This document shows positions 1 to 11,003 of a DNA stretch of 64,000 nucleotides, in pieces. Source of the DNA: Thunnus maccoyii (lineage: Eukaryota; Chordata; Actinopteri; Scombriformes; Scombridae). The DNA lies in NCBI RefSeq assembly GCF_910596095.1, contig NC_056550.1:29220199-29284198 (forward strand), written 5' to 3'. Made by a program: the position numbers and the translations under genes. Position 1 is the stretch's first letter. Each line of letters opens with the position of its first letter. The notes beneath the pieces were generated by a model that was not told the DNA's origin, did not search any database, and worked only from the letters and a program-made list of their open reading frames with translations.

Positions 1-1583
1 CATCTCCTGCATGGTCACCAAACCAGACCACTGACCCAAACTATCTTTGATCTGTCAAGCTTCAAGAGCCAACAAGATAGGAAGACCAATTCACACCCCA
101 GTGTAAATTAAGAGCACCATTTTGATAAACAACCCCCACCTAAGAGCCAGACACACACAGAGACGAACTGGCACCAAACTTTAATCCCACTGTGGATTTT
201 GATTCAGGACTTGAATGACCAACCCAAGAACTGATCACTGGGCAAACCAGCATAAGGCACAAGACATGCTGCACTATATGCCATGCCCATTCGCACACAC
301 ACACGCATACACACACGCTCACACACACACACACCCTCAAATGACATGGACCTCTGCCGTTTGCAGTCAGATCAAGAAGAACAAAGGACCGTGAAACCCA
401 TGGACTTACAAATGTAGTTTTGGATCCTGTGTAAGGATAATTGTATCCCCATAAAATCATAAAGATATTTGAGTGCACAAATTCCTACATATTTTGGTGG
501 AGAATGCGGGCAAGGTTTAAACTGATTTGCAATCACAACAAGCATTTGTATCAGGTTCATATATTACATTCTGTTTATTACTGTGCTGTGGCTTAAAGTC
601 TGTTACTGTTTTGCTGCATAAAATGAGAGTGATCTCAGAGTCAATTCAGAAACAGGCCTGGACAGGATCCCATACAAGGGGTAAGCAGACCACAGTCTAA
701 CAGCCAATGTCCAAAAGGACACATAGAGGATAAGTAACTGCAGTCGTTATGTTTAGCAGACAATAAGGTTGTCTGTCAGTTAAGGGGTATGTAAGGACAG
801 ATTCGGGCGAGATTCCCCGTCTATTAAGTCCTAGGGCCCTTCTTTATTAGCCAGCTTGAATGTATACTACAAGTCTCTAGTTCATTACAAGACTGTGCTA
901 TATACTCCCCTTGACCATTAGCTTTGCTGTTTAATGGTTACTCTCTGTACTAGCTCAGGAAGAGAAAAGGCTAGACAGGAAAGCATAGAACACATGCAGA
1001 AGCTGTGTAATGCTGTGTGGCTAGAATTTAGCCTTATTTGGGAGTTTTAGTTCTTCTGATCCGTCGTGATCTGGAGTGACAATTTGTAGATTGCATGCAT
1101 TGGTAAAGTGAGTGTAGACTCATTTTGATTAATTCCAGGTTCTCTGCTTGGCATATGCGCAGGGCAACACCGCACTGAACGTCATCTTGTTTTCAATTAG
1201 AGGTCAATAAAGCTAAGCAGTCTAGACAGACAGGCCAGCAGTGACCTGTATGTGTTAGTGCCCTCTCATGACAGAGTCAGAGAGTGATTATTCATTTACA
1301 GTTTCACCTTAACTGTAAAAGTGAGACCTCATTTTAAAGTGATGACAATTAGAGCTGTTTTTCTTTGGTCATAGATTAAAGAAGAGCACAGCCTAATTTT
1401 GAGGAATTATTGAATTCCAGTCAGAATAAAGCAATTTTGCATGGCATTTAACTTGCCTCTATGCTAATTCTGTCTTGTAGTGATTCCAAGAATTGCTTAC
1501 TTTTCAGTACTCAGAAATTTGCACGTTGTAACCCATAGCCTAGCGCTGATACAAGCATTCAGTGCTAGTGTCTCACCACAAGC
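1..1583. other. Non-coding left part of unit, copy 1
   Basis: I recognise no gene here. A CA-rich microsatellite lies at about 294-335, and its short open frames rich in Cys-Val are artefacts of the repeat. The segment recurs at 18283-19615 and, with large deletions, at 40387-41013. Copies 2 and 3 contain a GAAGCAACTTTGAGAGTGG stretch that copy 1 has lost at about 1125. Confidence 0.6.
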
Positions 1584-1732
1584 TTAAAGGTCCAGTGTGT
1601 AATATGTGTGGTATTTAGCAGCCTCTAACGGTGAGGTTCTAGATTGAAGCACTCACCCCTCCCCTCCCTAAGACTTTGGCGAGGTTCCAGAAGTTACGGT
1701 AGCCTTCAAGGACAAGAAGCTATTTGCTGAAG

Positions 1733-4242
1733 ATGTCATCGTCCACAACAACTTTGAGCATTTCTAACAAGTCAAGCGATGAGGTGAATATGTATTTAGT
1801 TATTTAGTCTATAGTACTATAGGTTATAGCTCACAAGTAAGATAGAAATTATGAGTTTATTGTTTTGGTAATACAAGCTAACATTAGCAACGTCATGCTA
1901 AACAAAACTTACATTATTTTATTCTAAAGTTACGCATTATTGATAGCGAGATAGCGTTGGCAGGATAACGTTACATATTCTATTATCCGTTTGCAGAGTC
2001 AAGTACTGGAGGTTAGAGGGAGAGGAAGAGGGCGAGTTAGCGGTGCTGCTGCAGGCAGGACCAGGCGAGGGAGGAGAGCAAACACCGGCACCGCGGAAGC
2101 AGGGGAAGAGGCTGGAAGCCCTCCAAAGGGACCAAAGCGACTGAGGTTTGTGACGTTATTTATACAATTATTTTATCATATTCCTACTCGATCTGCATGA
2201 TATTAAAAATGCCAATACAACGCAAAGTTGTATTTGTAGTCTGTATAGTTTGATGTGTTATCAGTGTAACGTGAGTCAGTAGCCCCTTTTACACAGCCCG
2301 TTCAAGGCGGGAATACTGCGCCTGTAATCCGTCTCGCTGTTCTGTTTAGCCCGTATTCAGACCAAATCAGGTGGCGCAGTGCACAGCTGCAGGGTTGAAG
2401 AGGTGTGTGCGTATGTTTGTGCTTTAGAAGCTAACCGCTGTGAAACAATCAGAAAATAACCGTTTATTGATCTGATTCACCAGCTTCATCACTAACGTTA
2501 CTAGCGCCCCCTCTCTTCATTCACCCTCTAGGTCACTCGACCACAGCTGCTCTCTCTCTCTCTTTCTCTCGTCTTTTTAAAATGAGTCGGGAAGCCGACA
2601 GAAAAGTCCAACTTTACTTTTAACGTTATCAAACGAAGAGAGATGTCCTCCCCTCGGATCCTCTTTACGGCTATAATGCAGGTTTTCCTTATAAAAGAGG
2701 CTACTGAAAACATCAGCGACACTACTGAATGATTATATAAATACTATATAGGAACAGTATCGAGCAGCAATATTTTGACTTTATTTAAAAATAATGGTAT
2801 TGTTGTAGACATGTCTGGGAACACTGGACAGCCTACAATCCATATTCTGCACTACCATTACCATATTTCCAACATATCATGAAACTTATAACCTATAAAG
2901 CCTTATCTGTGTTTTTCCTGTGTTTTATTTTTTCAGAAACTTCTTGAAGAGATGACCTTGGAGGAGCACAGGCAGCTCACCAGTGAACTGCTTCAGAGGC
3001 AGCCAGGGCTCATTTTTGATGCCTTGATGATGCATCAGTGCAGGCATGGTGTCCCACTGTGTGCTGGAGTGCCAGGGGTACCATGGTGTACTTGTAGTAA
3101 CTGTACAGACATGCCTACGGACCGGGAGAGGAAATGCTGTGGCCAGTACCCTGCAGATTGTGTGAGCCTAATACCGCACTTCCCCCAGTACTGTCTTGAA
3201 AATGCTTTTTATGCATTCACAGGCGGTACTGGGAGGACATTATTGTATTTGGCCAAACCAGGAAGCCTGGGGTTGACAACCGGGAGTACCTTTATGCTGC
3301 CTATAGACATTTCATCTATTGACAGCATGGCTCTTTAGGCCAGGAAAACCGACTTGTCATCCTCACTTGCTGTGTTTGGAGGATCAGGGACAAGTTCCCT
3401 GATCCTCCAAAGACATCACACTGGTTTCACACCTGGCCTCTGCGTTTCCCTCCAGGTCCTCTGGAACGTCCACACAGTATCTCAGGTACTCACACACCTG
3501 CCTGTTCATCATCAAGGCATCAAATCATCTCATATTTATTTGTTACATTTCTGATATTTTATTTATTTTATACTTGTTCTATATATTTTCTATATTTATA
3601 TATTTTCTGAATAATTATTAAACTTTTTGTTTATATATTCACATTTGTTCAACTTAACTGTGCAAGTTTACCAAATAAAAGATATTCATCAGATGTGCTG
3701 TGGTAACTGCAATGACAAACATATTAATATATATTTATACAATGACAGTATTTCCCTGCAGTCAGTATATTCTCATTACCACTTCCACCATTAATTTATA
3801 TTGTCATTATTTATATTTATAAAGCAACATAAAACAGTAGTGAAGTTGGAATACCACTGATCCTCAGAAAAGGGCACTGTAGTACATGTTATGGATTAAT
3901 TTTCATTGCCACTTCAGGTTATGTTAACTGTAATTCACTAGTTTGAACCACAAAATAAAAATATAAAATACAACACTAAGAATAACAACATTTGTAATAA
4001 AAATATATCTTATTTAACAAAAACATTTTTGGACATCCTTTTCAATCTGGACAATGAAAGGATAACATAAACATGCAGCTTTTACTGTTCAAACAAACAT
4101 ATTGACAGCTTATTCTGTGTTCTTCATAGTTGACTGATAAAGACAGAACAATCTATCAAATCATTAGTGTATTTGAACACTAAAAGCAGTGTGATTAAAC
4201 TTATCTGATCCCCTTCCAGCATTCAAATTGCTGCACATATAA
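1733..4242 (+). pseudogene. P2X7-receptor intracellular-domain-like protein, degenerate (copy 1)
   Basis: Proposed exons are 1733-1783 (starts MSSSTTTLSI, donor gtgaat), 1997-2149 (Gly/Arg-rich, GRGRGR and TRRGRR), 2937-3485 and 4220-4242 (ends AFKLLHI, stop). The large exon has WCTCSNCTDMP followed by CC at about residue 60 of the exon, then RYWEDIIVFGQTR, YAAYRHF and [13 protein letters not shown]. This order is typical of the cysteine-rich, zinc-binding cytoplasmic domain of P2X7 receptors and of many stand-alone fish proteins. No P2X channel part is present. A one-base frame change at about 3222 and TGA at 3320-3322, where the family has Trp, break the frame. Both lesions are shared with copy 2 and the stop also with copy 3, so they predate the duplications. 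Phases at 1783, 2149 and 3485/4220 fit, but the donor at 2149 is my choice; GT at 2146 gives a wrong phase. Confidence 0.65.
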
Positions 4243-4691
4243 TAGCTGACATGGGTCAGACCAAAACCACACCAAAGGTATTCAATTTACTGCTCTGGAT
4301 GAAGATGCGCTCATGGCAGGAACAACACCCATGATTCACTGGCACTGCTGTTCCTCATCTGCTCCAGGAGCTGTGTGTAGAGCAGCAGCCGCAGGGAAAA
4401 CTGCTTCTGTGGAAGACAGTACCATTACACATAGAGATAATTTACTATTTCATACATTTTATACAGTTGTACATGTGAAAATAGTGCTATTTAACCAAGA
4501 GTAGGACTTACAGGGTAAGTTAATACGCTACATAGGCAAACAAATGTGTATCACTTACCTAGACCTCTCCTGACTTGGTCTGCAATACTTCTGATATGGC
4601 GGGTGTGAATGTCACAGACATGGTGAATAATGCCAACCCATAGTGCCTGAGTAAAATAAAACAGCACAAATGAATGAACTTATTATAAATC

Positions 4692-4725
<34 letters not shown>

Positions 4726-4732
4726 TTATCTA
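4692..4732. repeat. (TATC)n microsatellite
   Basis: A tandem TATC tetranucleotide with one TATT interruption. The same locus is longer in copy 2 (24331-24402) and interrupted in copy 3 (42419-42463), so it has changed length since duplication. Confidence 0.95.
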
Positions 4733-5324
4733 ATGTGCTCACCAGAAACTGTTCAATCTTATTCCATGCAGATTTTCATACCAACAACAGACTAGATCAG
4801 ATTATTTAATTGATTAACACACTTTCAGTCAGAGACGAGTAGCTATTCAGTGAAATCAACTTTTGTTGTCTTTGGTTGTAATAAAAACCAACGTACTCCC
4901 AGCCATCAATGGCACATGGTGAAATACCCCTGACCTATTACACAGTCACTTTAAGATGAAGATCAAAGCAATACCATGCATCGATGCTACAGGACCTCTC
5001 TCATAGCTGGAGAAACAACAGCAACATCAAGAAAATAAGTTCTTTATGACAGAGTCACAAACCCTTGTAATACATTATGTTATGTCCTAAGATGCTGGGA
5101 GCCTTGGCTGGCCTGGATAAACACACCAAAATAAATAACAGAAAAATTCTACTTCTGACTGATGAATGTAAAATTAAAACTCTGGTAGCAATTACATGTT
5201 TTTCAACATTGAAACGGGGAAAACGTTACTTGTGTTGGACTATAAGCTAACTTTGCCCCCCAATGTGTACATATACTCCTAAATTACAAATTAGGAGCAA
5301 ACAATGAAATCATGGAGCACTGTG

Positions 5325-5338
5325 AAAAAAAAAAATAT

Positions 5339-5387
<49 letters not shown>
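5325..5387. repeat. Poly-A / (AT)n tract
   Basis: A run of A followed by alternating AT. The corresponding tract in copy 2 (24998-25072) has alternating poly-A and AT blocks; in copy 3 it is only about 16 bp (43057-43072). Confidence 0.9.
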
Positions 5388-5390
<3 letters not shown>

Positions 5391-6060
5391 TCACAGAATG
5401 TATTAACTCGGTGATGAGCAGACTTCTCCTCAGTTTATCTTTCACACTAATTCATTACTCTGACTTACGGTCTTTACCACATTACCAGCGCTAAATATCT
5501 TAGTTATCAGTCAATGTGTTGTCTAACTGTCACAGAAAATTAATCAGTCGTTGGGTTATTAGCACAACGTTGCTTCCCTGTTGTCTCTTGTCAGACCACC
5601 AGCTCCATGAGAGGCACAAACCGAAGCTAAAGTGTGCTAATATTTAACGTTATGTGGCGGCGTTTCTTTTCAGGGAAATTAATGTACTGCTAATAAACAT
5701 TGTACATCATCTAGGTTTTGAACCATAACCAGCGGGGCAAAATAAATATACATTACACTCTTACCTGTCCAGCAGTAAACAGGAAGCTTCGGCGTCAGTC
5801 TGCAAACATTTCTCTCATCAGGGATTTCCATCTGGGTTTATTCTCATTTTATGCCGTTGCTTGTCCCGATTTCGTTTAGCTTCTTCGTGTTTTTTTTTCA
5901 AGGAGCCTACTCCAAAACACAAACCACAGATAGCACACTGACTAAATCCACAAATTATAGTGTTTATTAAGCATTTACAAAGTGGGGGTGTATTAACTTT
6001 TATCAATTTTAATAACACAAAAATCTTAACTTCTTCTTTCAGGACTGCAATACCATAATA

Positions 6061-7716
6061 CAGTCCCCTCCGAAAGTATTGGAACAGCAAGGCAAATTCC
6101 CTTTTTTTTGTTGTTCACTGAAGACATTTGGGTTTAAGATCAAAAGATGAGTATGAGACAAGAGTTCAGACTGTCAGCTTTTATTTCCTGGTATTTACAT
6201 TTAGATGTGTTAAACAACTGAGGATATATCACCATTTGTATTACACCACAGCATTTTTAAGTGAGCAAAAGTAAAGGAACAAACAATCTTAAAGTAAATA
6301 ACATTTAATATTTATTTGGTGGCATAACCCTTGCTTGCAATAACTGCCTCAAGCCTGCGACCCATTGACATCACCAAACTGTTGCATTCTTCATTTGTGA
6401 TGCTACTCCAGGCTTTTACCGCAGCTTCTTTCAGTTCTTGTTTGTTTTTTGGGGGGTTTCTCTCTTCAGTCTCCTCTTCAGGGGGTGAAATGCATGCTCT
6501 ATTGGGTTACGGTCAGGTGATTGACTTGGCCAGTCTAAAACCTTCCACTTTTTTCCCCTGATGAAGTCCTTTGTTTTGTTGGCAGTGTGCTTTGGGTCAT
6601 TGTCCTGCTGCGTGATAAAATTCCTCCCGATTAGTTTGGATGCATTTCTCCGCAAATTGGCAGACAAAATGCTTCTGTACACTTCGGAATTCATTCTGCT
6701 GCTACCATCATCAGTTACATCATCAATAAATATTAATGAGCCTGTTCCAGAAGTGGCCATGCACGCCCAAGCCATGACGTTACCTCCACCATGCTTCACA
6801 GATGAGCTTGTATGCTTTGGATCATAAGCAGCTCCTTTCTTTCTCCACACTTTGGCCTTTCCATCACTTTGGTAGAGATTAATCTTGGTCTCGTCAGTCC
6901 ATAAGATTGTGTTCCAGAACTTTTGCAGCTCATTTCTGTACTTCTTTGCAAATTTCAATCTGGCCTTCCGATTCTTACTGCTGATGAGTGGTTTGCATCT
7001 TGTGGTATGGCCTCTATATTTCTGCTCTCGGAGTCTTCTTCGAACAGTGGATTGTAATACCTTCACCCCTGCACTGTGGAGGTCGTTGGTGATGTGACTT
7101 ACTGATGTTTTGGGGTTTTTCTTCGCAGCTCTCACAATATTTCTGTCATCAACTACTGTTGTTTTCCTTGGCCGACCTGTTCGACGTCTGTTGCTCAGTA
7201 CACCAGTAGTTTCTTTCTTTTTCAGGACATTCCAAATTGTTGTGCTTGCTATGCTCAATGTTTATACAATGGCTCTGATTGATTTTCCTTCTTTTCTCAG
7301 CTTCAAAATGGTTTTCTTTTCTCCCATGGATAGCTCTCTGGTCTTCATGATGGTTTTTCCTCTTTAACAAGAAATGCAGTCTTTATAGGTTTAAACCCAG
7401 GCCAAAAAGTAGACTAGTCATGCAGAGCTATTTAATGTTTGAACAATCAACCTTAAAGGCAACACCTGGTCAACAAGAAACACCTGTCAGTCACATGTTC
7501 CAATAGTTTTGCTCACTTGAAAAATGGGTGGGTTCAAACAAAGGGTGGTATGTCCTGAGTTGTTTAATGCATCTACATGTAAATACCAGGAAATAAAAGC
7601 CGACATTCTGAACTCTTGTCTCATATTCATCTTTTGATCTTAAACCCAAATGTCTTCAATGAACAACAAAAACAAGGGAATTTGCCTTGCTGTTCCAATA
7701 CTTTTGGAGGGGACTG
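6061..7716 (-). mobile_element. Tc1/mariner-like DNA transposon (copy 1)
   Basis: The element starts CAGTCCCCTCCGAAAGTATT and ends with the near-perfect reverse complement (AATACTTTTGGAGGGGACTG). TA flanks both ends at 6059-6060 and 7717-7718. Long inverted repeats run inward past the ends. The unoccupied TA is preserved in copy 3 at 46868-46869 and in copy 2 at about 26577. At 1656 bp it is full length for a Tc1 element, with the transposase gene on the minus strand. Confidence 0.95.
6312..7348 (-). pseudogene. Tc1-like transposase, inactivated
   Basis: The reading starts at ATG 7348 (MKTRELSMGEKK). The N-terminus has helix-turn-helix DNA-binding segments and the GRPRK hook. The catalytic residues are visible: D in WTDETKINLY, D in QQDNDPKHT and E in SPDRNPIEHAF, with 34 residues between the last two, so a DD34E enzyme. 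Codon 29 is TAA (7262-7264), where the copy 2 fragment has CAA. A short indel after LKRRLKRE (about 6450) shifts the frame, so the last 45 or so residues lie in another frame ending at 6312. Expected length is about 345 residues. Both lesions should abolish activity. Confidence 0.93.
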
Positions 7717-7737
7717 TATGCTCTTTTCAATTTTCAG

Positions 7738-7950
7738 GTGACAACTACTGCAAAACCCTTGGGACCAAATTATGTAACACTGACAATTGGAGAGTTAATT
7801 GGAGAGTTAAAAGAACATAAGAACCGTAGGGTTGTTAGACAGATGAATCACAGCCTAACCAAAAATGTTTTAGAGCATAGAAATGCCAAAAGACACCAAG
7901 CTGTACTACTGGTACCCTGTCATGTTGCACAGCGCATCAAAATGGCATGA
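7738..7950 (+). CDS. Unidentified conserved exon-like frame (copy 1)
   Basis: It follows a polypyrimidine tract and AG (ttttcaattttcag) and encodes VTTTAKPLGPNYVTLTIGEL, then ELKEHKN and RQMNHSLTKNVLEHRNAKRH. It recurs at 26066-26278, 26597-26833 and 46889-47095 with few changes. I do not recognise the family. In copy 1 the frame ends with VLLVPCHVAQRIKMA; in copy 2 (second block) and copy 3 it continues differently as VLIEIKPLSC because of a short deletion or insertion. It lies 20 bp from the Tc1 end and could be part of an older mobile element rather than a host exon. Confidence 0.35.
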   Translation: MTTTAKPLGPNYVTLTIGELIGELKEHKNRRVVRQMNHSLTKNVLEHRNAKRHQAVLLVPCHVAQRIKMA

Positions 7951-8458
7951 CCTGGTGAAAATAATTAGCTCCAATAGAAAAATATTAGGCCATGATATGT
8001 ATGGTAGGCTAATAATGCATAATTTGGCTGATCTGACCAGGGGTCCGTTTCACAAAGCAGGTTTAGTGAAAACTCAGGGTCTGTTAACCCTGAAATGAGG
8101 GAAACTCTGAGTTTTCCGTTTCAAAAAGGGAGGTAACTCAAACCAGAGAAAGAGGGATAACTCTAGCCTGTTTCACAGAGAGGGGTAACTTAAGCTCTCG
8201 GTCAGTTACCGTAGTAACAGACTCTATGAACCTAACCTGGTTGGGGCCAGGTTTTTCTCAATGAACCTCGAGTTTCTCTCAGTCTCCGCCCTCTTTCAGA
8301 GCCACACACTCCATTTGATTTCCTCATTCATTCAGTCAGCAGGCGAGTTTTGGCGTAGCCTAGTTCTGCCGTCTATCATTTAAACAAATCATTAAAAAAA
8401 TCAGAGTCAGTATATTAGAAGTCCATTAGGCACAGTAAGTGGCAACTTTTTCACTAAT

Positions 8459-8755
8459 ATGGCATGTCCTTTTGATAACGATCCCATGGATGAAGGTGCA
8501 GCATTACTGCGCAGAGAATTAAATATTCGTTGAGAGATGGTTATCAGACTGCGCATAGATGTTCTAGCATTTCCAGACAATTATCTTTTTGAGCGGTACC
8601 GTTTCACGTCACAGTCCATCATCTACATACACAACCTAATCCGTCCTTACATTTGCAACATTACCAATCGTAGTCATGCTCAAACATCCCAGCAGATATT
8701 GTGTGTTGCGCTGCGTTTCTTTGCAAACGGAAGTTTTTTGTTCAATGTCAAAGCC
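8459..8755 (+). pseudogene. Harbinger transposase N-terminal fragment
   Basis: ATG at 8459 gives MACPFDNDPMDEGAALLRRE. A TGA at 8531-8533 stands where the family has Arg (a CGA to TGA change fits). The frame then continues as RLRIDVLAFPDNYLFERYRF, IIYIHNLIRPYICNIT and ILCVALRFFANGSFLFNV. These match the N-terminal helical region of HARBI1-like transposases. The DDE domain is absent, because homology stops at the deletion junction near 8755. Confidence 0.9.
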
Positions 8756-9397
8756 AGCCACTGGCCTTTCTATAGTCTGGCTGAGGGCCAGCTCCTCTGC
8801 CTCCGTTAGAGGTGGCGGTGCTGGACCACCACCCGTTTTACGGACATCTACCTTCTTTCTGTTGGCTGAGTGGAAGTCTGTGTTAATTTAAATAGGATTA
8901 ATTATTTAACAGAACATGATGTAGGCTAGATGAGAAGACATTTATGTATGTGAAACCAGCATTATGTTGGGGATAAAACAGCTGCACAGTCAAACAGCCA
9001 CTTAATATTTACTTTACAATGTAAAACATGATCAAAATGAGGTTCCCCCATGAGATTATGTCATGGTTTTACTTGTTTGAACAATGTTTTTATATTTCAT
9101 CCTAAACTGCTGCCAGGTGCGCTTCTCCCTCGCGGGATTGGACCTAAATGAAATAAATTAATAGGCGACCAATCAAGCAGTTTTCCTCTGTAATATTATT
9201 GTGATTACAAAGGACTACATTTAAACTTACGCATTGACCCGAGCAGCGATGTTCTCCCACGCCGTCTCCCTCTCTTTTGCAGCTGCAGCGGTGTTGCACT
9301 TCTTTCTGGAAACATGCTCAAACTCGCCGTATTATCGCATTAAGATTTCTAATTCTGGTGGGGCGAAAAAAGCAGCCCTCCTCTTCCCCGTTGCCAT
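8756..9397 (-). pseudogene. Harbinger-associated Myb/SANT-like protein, broken
   Basis: Exons read on the minus strand are 9397-9231 (MATGKRRAAFFAPPELEILM, later EFEHVSRKKCNTAAAAKE, WENIAARVNA, donor gtaagt), 9143-9073 (REKRTWQQFRMKYKNIV) and 8865 to about 8756 (NRKKVDVRKTGGGPAPPPL, then EAEELALSQ). The phases fit across both introns. This is the DNA-binding accessory protein that Harbinger elements carry beside the transposase. A TAA follows Met-Arg at about codon 21, and the C-terminus is lost at the internal deletion. Confidence 0.85.
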
Positions 9398-9610
9398 GGT
9401 GACTCGTTGAATCGGGGCTCCATTGATGCTGGCTTTTTATAGTTGTGGTGCACGCGCTTAACTCCAGGTGAAACTACTCCGAGTTGAATAAACTGACTCA
9501 AATCAGCTGTTCTGGAACCGGAAACTCAGAGTTTCTTATCTCAGAGTAGATCAACTCAGAGTTCAGGATTAGACTCAGAGTTTGTTGAACCTGCTTTGTG
9601 AAACGGACCC

Positions 9611-10767
9611 CAGAACAGATTCGCATCAATAACAATAACTTTACTTCAACCACGAATGAAACAGGCCACTGTTTATTGTGTGAGAGTAAGCTATCAATTA
9701 CATTTCTAGTCTCCTATATGTTCATGTTTAGAAGATACTGTCTCTCTGTTTGCCATCGCTCTGCCCTCAGATACAATCCTAAAACTGTATTATAAATCAT
9801 TTTATCATCAAATCAATTAAAAGAAACAAACAAACAAGACATATTAAAAACATATTGAGTCAATAAATAGTGCTGAAAAAAACTGGCCCATTGTTCAACC
9901 TAATTACCACAATACCAGACCCCTGGTCTATGGTATTGTGGTGCTAGTGTGCTCTCACACATCTCACACATCTTTGTGCACATGGAAGATGCAACTAAAA
10001 CAGGGACCCACTCATACAAACATTGCTTGATAGCCACTAATAGTGATCAAAAACTCCACAGGATACCTTTAAATTTTTATTTCATTCTGAAAGTTGGAGC
10101 TAGCAAAGATTTTTAGATTTCTTAGATGGTAATAAGGCATCAAAAAGATCTGCTGCTCCCTCATTTGTAAACCATTATTTATTTTGATCTGTACTGAATG
10201 TAAAACATATTTGAAAAGTCTTTCTGATATTGACTAAAGATATTGTACCCACATCTCTGTTATCTCAAAAATCTTTGACCTCTCTATTATTCTGTATTTC
10301 TACATCTAAATGCAAACTGTAGACAAACACTTCTTAAGGATCTTTTACTGCACTTTTTGAAAGTATTGTGTGGACATAGCACATTGTGCTGTAAGCTGTT
10401 ATCACATATCACACATGTAACTGTAGAGAAATTATTTCTTATATTTTCTTCAGATCATAGACTCATTTTTTCAACTTTTTTAAAGAATTAGAAGCACACA
10501 TACGATTATTTAAAATGTCTGTTGCTAAGTTAAATTTGCCACATCTACAGCTGAGGTTGGTCTACCAGGTCTCTGCTGCAGGTTCATATACTGATCTTTG
10601 CAGCAAGTGTGAATTGATCCTGTCATAGTTCCCTTGGTTTGGCTGATCCAGTCGGATATTTTGCTCCCCACCATCCCAAACCACCCTGACCACCCAATTT
10701 TCCTCTAAAATTTTATCCCAACAACAAAACAAGAAAAGCAAAACAATGTGAATAACAAAAAGGCTTG
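9611..10767. other. Non-coding segment downstream of collectin gene 1
   Basis: No gene was recognised. It contains a perfect 12-bp inverted repeat (ACCACAATACCA at 9906-9917 and its complement at 9931-9942) with a further GACC/GGTC pair inside. The segment is conserved in copies 2 and 3. Confidence 0.6.
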
Positions 10768-10773
10768 TTTATT
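10768..10773 (-). terminator. Polyadenylation signal AATAAA, collectin gene 1
   Basis: AATAAA on the minus strand lies about 230 bp after the stop codon of collectin gene 1. It is conserved at 28067-28072 and 48594-48599 behind the other two genes. Confidence 0.6.
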
Positions 10774-11003
10774 TTAAAAAGAAGCGTTTATACTGAACAC
10801 AACACTGGTTACAGATGTGTCATGTTCAAATTCTGCTGGACACTTTATCTGTGGTAAATATGCGAAGCGTGGACACTTTGCATCTGCATCTTCCCCTACA
10901 CAGCGTCAACACAGTGAAGCAATACTTTATCATACGCCAGATAAGATCGAGCACATGAAAAACTTTCCATTAAAGCAAGAATTGCAAGGGATACGATATA
11001 TGG

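Larger units (their letters stand above)
1584..5889 (+). mobile_element. P2X7-domain transposon, left end and body (copy 1)
   Basis: The block begins with TTAA followed by AGGTCCAGTGTGTA. The reverse complement of the same 18 bases ends at 44012 in copy 3 (TACACACTGGACCT then TTAA). Between these ends the unit encodes a P2X7-type cysteine-rich protein on the plus strand and transposase-like exons on the minus strand. In copy 1 the right end is missing: homology to copy 3 jumps at 5889/5890 from position 43579 to about 46759. The TIR resembles a short repeat common in teleost genomes, from memory. TTAA flanks fit a TTAA-targeting class such as piggyBac, but the terminal bases are not typical of it, so the superfamily is left open. 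Confidence 0.6.
4336..5889 (-). pseudogene. Transposase-like antisense gene, degenerate exons (copy 1)
   Basis: Three exon-like blocks are seen on the minus strand. The first (5889 to 5765, donor gtaaga) has KKHEEAKRNRDKQRHKMRIN, two stops (TGA TGA), then EKCLQTDAEASCLLLDR. The second (4646-4559, 88 bp, acceptor ctcag, donor gtaagt) reads ALWVGIIHHVCDIHT. The third (from 4406, acceptor cacag) reads on in phase as EAVFPAAAALHTAPGADE to TGA at 4336. The first block resembles the N-terminus of a multi-copy teleost transposase-like family (basic stretch, RxN, then SDAExAxFLLDR); the second resembles its W-x-x-I-x-x-H-V-x-x-I-H-T part. The catalytic middle is not visible. Family assignment is from memory and uncertain. 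Confidence 0.4.
8041..9610 (+). mobile_element. PIF/Harbinger derivative with internal deletion
   Basis: Perfect terminal inverted repeats begin GGGTCCGTTTCACAAAGCAG and end with its reverse complement. A 3-bp CAG target duplication flanks the element (8038-8040 and 9611-9613). The unoccupied site, with a single CAG, is seen in copy 2 (26913-26915) and copy 3 (47205-47207). Inside are the start of a Harbinger transposase on the plus strand and a Myb/SANT-like gene on the minus strand, facing each other. The middle, with the catalytic part of the transposase, is deleted at about 8760, so the element is non-autonomous. Confidence 0.95.

Noticed and set aside
140-560. Minus-strand frames at 140-478 and 372-560 (repeated at 18344-18852)
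   Set aside because: They read through a CA microsatellite, differ in length between copies because of it, and have no family resemblance.
1584-1601. Definite piggyBac assignment for the TTAA-flanked element
   Set aside because: TTAA flanks fit, but the terminal bases AGGTCC are not the usual piggyBac start and no target duplication can be shown because the two ends are in different copies.
2937-3485. A P2X7 receptor gene
   Set aside because: Only the cytoplasmic cysteine-rich domain is present. There are no transmembrane segments or extracellular channel part, and the frame is broken.
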